Assembly: GCA_023261465.1 (NCBI GenBank)
Contig: JAHFOW010000115.1
Location: 1-7,714, forward strand
DNA length: 7,714 nucleotides
Source: Planctomycetota bacterium
GTDB taxonomy: Bacteria > Planctomycetota > Brocadiia > Brocadiales > Brocadiaceae
Direction: 5' to 3'
Position 1 is the stretch's first letter. Every line of letters starts with the position of its first letter. The translations under genes and the position numbers were made by a program. Below, one piece after another: positions 4,862 to 7,714 of the stretch. The notes beneath the pieces are model-generated. The model was not told the origin of the DNA, made no database searches, and saw nothing but the letters and a program-made list of their open reading frames with translations.

Positions 4862-5677
4862 ATGCTCAAAGAAAAGATAGGGTTTATTGGTGGCGGGAAA
4901 ATGGGCGAGGCCCTTTGCAAAGGTATTATCAATGCCGGATTGAGTAATCCCGGCAATATTATGGTCAGCGATGTGGTCGTGGAGCGGTGCAGACTTTTGA
5001 GCCAGGAGATTGGCGTGTTGACTACCCAGAAGAATGGTGAGGTTGTGTCTTTTGCCGACGTCATTATACTCGCCGTAAAACCTCAAATAATGAACGAAGC
5101 GCTCATTAATTTGAAAAATGATATTACGAGCCGCCACCTTGTGGTATCAATAGCAGCCGGAATACCCATACGCTTTATAGAATCCCGACTTCAGACGGGT
5201 ATTCGTATTATTCGGGTAATGCCCAACACCCCATGCCTTATTGGACTCTCAGCCACGGCATACGCGCCGGGCAAAAATGCCACCATCGAAGACGGGAAAT
5301 TGGTATCCAGCCTTTTTAACGCAGTCGGAAAGGTATTTCAACTGGACGAGAAATATCTTGATGCCGTTACGGGACTGAGTGGAAGCGGTCCGGCTTACGT
5401 CTACATGGTTATAGAGGCGATGTCTGATGGGGGGGTTAAAATGGGCTTGCCAAGAGATATATCCACCGCCCTTGCGGCGCAAACCGTTATGGGCGCAGCA
5501 AAGATGGTGCTGGAGACAGGACAACACCCTGCGCAGTTGAAAGATGCTGTTACATCTCCAGGCGGAACAACGATTGAAGGCGTAAGCAAATTAGAGGATG
5601 GTGGGCTCAGGTCTGCCTTTATCAACGCCGTTGAGGCAGCAACGTTGAAATCGAAGAAATTAGGGGAATTATTATAA
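4862..5677 (+). CDS. proC: Pyrroline-5-carboxylate reductase
   Basis: Cytosolic enzyme that reduces 1-pyrroline-5-carboxylate to L-proline with NAD(P)H, the last step of proline synthesis. At 271 residues it has the usual family length. The N-terminal Rossmann fold begins IGFIGGGKMGEAL with the dinucleotide-binding GxGxxG at residues 10-15. AVKPQ (71-75) and RVMPNTP (118-124) are typical of ProC. The C-terminal dimer domain has TGLSGSGPAYVY (170-181) and the ProC signature DAVTSPGGTTIEGV (228-241). The start is ATG 4862, with AAGGA at 4848-4852 nine bases upstream; the motif position in the protein supports it. tkt follows after 19 nt on the same strand, suggesting co-transcription, although the two pathways have no direct link. 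I see no damage. Confidence 0.96.
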   Translation: MLKEKIGFIGGGKMGEALCKGIINAGLSNPGNIMVSDVVVERCRLLSQEIGVLTTQKNGEVVSFADVIILAVKPQIMNEALINLKNDITSRHLVVSIAAGIPIRFIESRLQTGIRIIRVMPNTPCLIGLSATAYAPGKNATIEDGKLVSSLFNAVGKVFQLDEKYLDAVTGLSGSGPAYVYMVIEAMSDGGVKMGLPRDISTALAAQTVMGAAKMVLETGQHPAQLKDAVTSPGGTTIEGVSKLEDGGLRSAFINAVEAATLKSKKLGELL

Positions 5678-5696
5678 AGAAAGGGGGCATTGTTGT

Positions 5697-7709
5697 ATGC
5701 TCATCAATACCATAGACAAAAACAAAATCAATCTTGCAGTAAATACCATTCGCATGCTTTCTGCGGATGGCGTTGAAAAGGCGCAATCAGGGCACCCCGG
5801 TCTTCCCATGGGGTTTGCAGATGTTGCCTTTGTCTTGTGGATGCAATTCCTGCGATTTAATCCCAAAGATACTCAATGGCCTAATCGAGACCGGTTCATA
5901 TTGTCTCCGGGACATGGGTCCATGTTGTTATATTCACTTCTTCATCTTTTTGGCTATGACCTGCCTCTGGAAGAGTTAAAGCAATTCCGGCAACTGGGAA
6001 GCAAGACACCAGGCCACCCCGAATACGGTCATACACCAGGGGTCGAAACAACCACCGGCCCTCTGGGACAGGGTTTTACCAACGGAGTAGGCATGGCGCT
6101 GGCGCAGAGGATTATGGAAGAACGATTCAACAAGGGAAATGCTAAGATTATCGACCATTACATCTACGGGGTAGTAAGCGACGGCGACCTCATGGAAGGG
6201 ATAACGTCAGAAGCAGCATCATTTGCCGGACATCTGGGTCTTTCCAATATTATTTATATTTACGACTCCAATCAAATTACCATTGAAGGCAAGACTTCTC
6301 TTACCTTTACCGAGGATGTGGCAAAACGGTTTGAATCCTACCACTGGCGTGTCTTTAAAATTGATGGACATAATCACGAAGAAATTGTAAGGGCAATCGA
6401 CACCGCGCGGAATGAAAAGGAAATGCCTTCGTTAATCATTGCAAAGACCCACATTGGCAGGGGGAGTCCAAATAAACAAGATTCGGCTTCTGTGCATGGT
6501 GAACCGCTGGGCGCTAAAGAACTGGAACTTACGAAGGAAAACCTCGGTTGGCCTAAAACGCCAACATTTTACATTCCTGACGAGGTACGACAACTTTGCA
6601 GCAGCCGTATCTCCGAGCTCCAGGTGGAATACACAAACTGGAAAAACACGTTTAATAAATATAAACAGGAAAATCCGGACTTGTCGCAATTATGGGATGT
6701 TTATTTAAAAAAAGATATTCCGGAGAATTTGGAAACTGAATTACTCAAAACGATAAAGAAGGATTCGGTTGCTACCCGTTCTGCATCAGGGGAAATGATG
6801 CAGATAATTGCCCAAAAGATACCATCTTTACTTGGCGGCTCGGCCGACCTTCATCCATCAACAAAGACCTATATCAAAAGTTCTCCATCTATTGATAAAG
6901 GTGCATTTGCCGGAAGTAATATCCATTTCGGTATCCGCGAACATGCCATGGGGGGAATATTAAATGGATTGGCGCTCTATGGGGGGATTCTTCCTTTTGG
7001 TTCTACTTTTTTGATATTTTCCGATTATATGCGGCCTTCCATTCGGTTGGCTGCATTAATGAAACTTCAGGTCGTCTATGTTTTCACCCATGACAGTATC
7101 TTTTTAGGAGAAGACGGACCGACCCACCAGCCTATAGAACACCTGCCATCTCTGCGATTAATTCCGAATCTCCGGGTAATAAGACCAGCAGATGCAACAG
7201 AAACAGCGGCATCCTGGATAGAGGCGCTGAACCACAAAGATGGTCCTACGGCATTGATACTCACCAGACAAGACCTTCCGGTATTAAATCGTACAATATA
7301 CCCATCACAAAGCAATATAAAAAATGGTGCATACATACTGAAAGATGCTGAAGGACAGCCGGAAATTATCCTTATAGCCTCCGGTTCCGAGGTTTCTATT
7401 GCCCTGGATGTCACCTCCCAACTCCATGCAAAAGGAGTAAAGGCACGATTATTGAGTATGCCCAGTTTTGAACTATTCAGGTTGAGTTCCGGAGAATATA
7501 AAAATCATATACTTCCGCCAACTTGCAGGAAAAGGGTTGCAATCGAGGCCGCAGCAAGGAGTGGTTGGTATGAATTTGTTGGGCTAGACGGTATAATTGT
7601 TGGAATTGACCATTATGGGGCATCTGCGCCCGCAAAGGTATTGTCTGAGCATTTTGGCTTCACGGCTAAAAATATCTTAACTGAAATTAACAAAAAATGG
7701 GGAATCTAA
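5697..7709 (+). CDS. tkt: Transketolase (complete, single-chain)
   Basis: Thiamine-diphosphate enzyme that moves two-carbon ketol units between sugar phosphates in the non-oxidative pentose phosphate pathway, and in the Calvin cycle where present. At 670 residues it matches the bacterial full-length form rather than the split two-subunit form. The ThDP/PP domain shows SGHPG (His33), SPGHGS (His73), GPLGQG (121-126) and the ThDP/Mg motif SDGDLMEG (161-168) with Asn192. His267 in SVHGEPLG matches the substrate-binding His of characterised enzymes. The pyrimidine domain has GGSADL, the catalytic Glu415 in FGIREHAMG, and GEDGPTHQPIEHL with His477. The C-terminal domain includes LIASGSEVSIAL. The start is ATG 5697, with AAGGGGG at 5681-5687. 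The stop TAA lies five bases before the window end, so what follows is unseen. Confidence 0.97.
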   Translation: MLINTIDKNKINLAVNTIRMLSADGVEKAQSGHPGLPMGFADVAFVLWMQFLRFNPKDTQWPNRDRFILSPGHGSMLLYSLLHLFGYDLPLEELKQFRQLGSKTPGHPEYGHTPGVETTTGPLGQGFTNGVGMALAQRIMEERFNKGNAKIIDHYIYGVVSDGDLMEGITSEAASFAGHLGLSNIIYIYDSNQITIEGKTSLTFTEDVAKRFESYHWRVFKIDGHNHEEIVRAIDTARNEKEMPSLIIAKTHIGRGSPNKQDSASVHGEPLGAKELELTKENLGWPKTPTFYIPDEVRQLCSSRISELQVEYTNWKNTFNKYKQENPDLSQLWDVYLKKDIPENLETELLKTIKKDSVATRSASGEMMQIIAQKIPSLLGGSADLHPSTKTYIKSSPSIDKGAFAGSNIHFGIREHAMGGILNGLALYGGILPFGSTFLIFSDYMRPSIRLAALMKLQVVYVFTHDSIFLGEDGPTHQPIEHLPSLRLIPNLRVIRPADATETAASWIEALNHKDGPTALILTRQDLPVLNRTIYPSQSNIKNGAYILKDAEGQPEIILIASGSEVSIALDVTSQLHAKGVKARLLSMPSFELFRLSSGEYKNHILPPTCRKRVAIEAAARSGWYEFVGLDGIIVGIDHYGASAPAKVLSEHFGFTAKNILTEINKKWGI

Positions 7710-7714
7710 GGGTT

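Noticed and set aside
7076..7414. Minus-strand ORF inside tkt, and similar antisense ORFs in proC and hsdR
   Set aside because: They lie opposite well-conserved coding sequence, resemble no protein family I recognise, and have no evident ribosome-binding site.

Overview
The window reads as chromosomal DNA of an environmental bacterium of moderate GC content. It has two halves: an accessory region scarred by repeats (about 1-4600) and a housekeeping region (about 4860-7709). No marker here fixes the lineage. The IS200-type transposase, the roughly 50-bp repeat units and the CCCTCTCCC/GGGAGAGGG palindromes resemble what is seen in environmental Bacteroidota and Planctomycetes genomes, but that placement is only a guess.

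Accessory half. The left edge cuts through an IS200-like HUH/Y1 transposase (1-375). Directly behind its stop codon is an array of about six degenerate repeat units spaced 48-51 bp apart (about 370-660). The first two units point left and the last four point right, an arrangement like that of REP elements beside a tyrosine transposase. Next comes a type I restriction-modification R subunit gene, hsdR (757-4577), recognisable along its whole length but broken twice. A one-base deletion near 1345 shifts the frame, and an amber codon at 2199-2201 replaces the conserved tryptophan just before the Walker A motif. Apart from these two lesions the gene carries four separate insertions of GC-rich palindromic repeats (about 1061-1098, 1566-1617, 1719-2169 and 2473-2527). 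All four are read through without a stop and preserve the hsdR frame. The largest carries a complete DUF559 (Vsr/PD-(D/E)XK-like) nuclease domain between two direct 16-nt copies of a repeat, placed in the linker just before the helicase Walker A. A perfect 15-bp inverted repeat (1684-1718) abuts its left edge. No hsdM or hsdS lies in the window.

Housekeeping half. After a gene-free spacer (4578-4861) with a paired GTTAAC motif come proC (pyrroline-5-carboxylate reductase, the last step of proline synthesis) and tkt (transketolase, pentose phosphate/Calvin-type sugar interconversion). They are 19 nt apart on the same strand, each with a clear ribosome-binding site, and are probably co-transcribed. 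Both are full length with their catalytic motifs intact.

The most noteworthy feature is hsdR as a serial acceptor of coding-compatible palindromic repeats, including one repeat-bounded unit that carries its own nuclease domain. This could be a selfish, protein-tolerated mobile unit, analogous in outcome to Rickettsia palindromic elements or homing-endonuclease insertions. Mobility is inferred, not shown.
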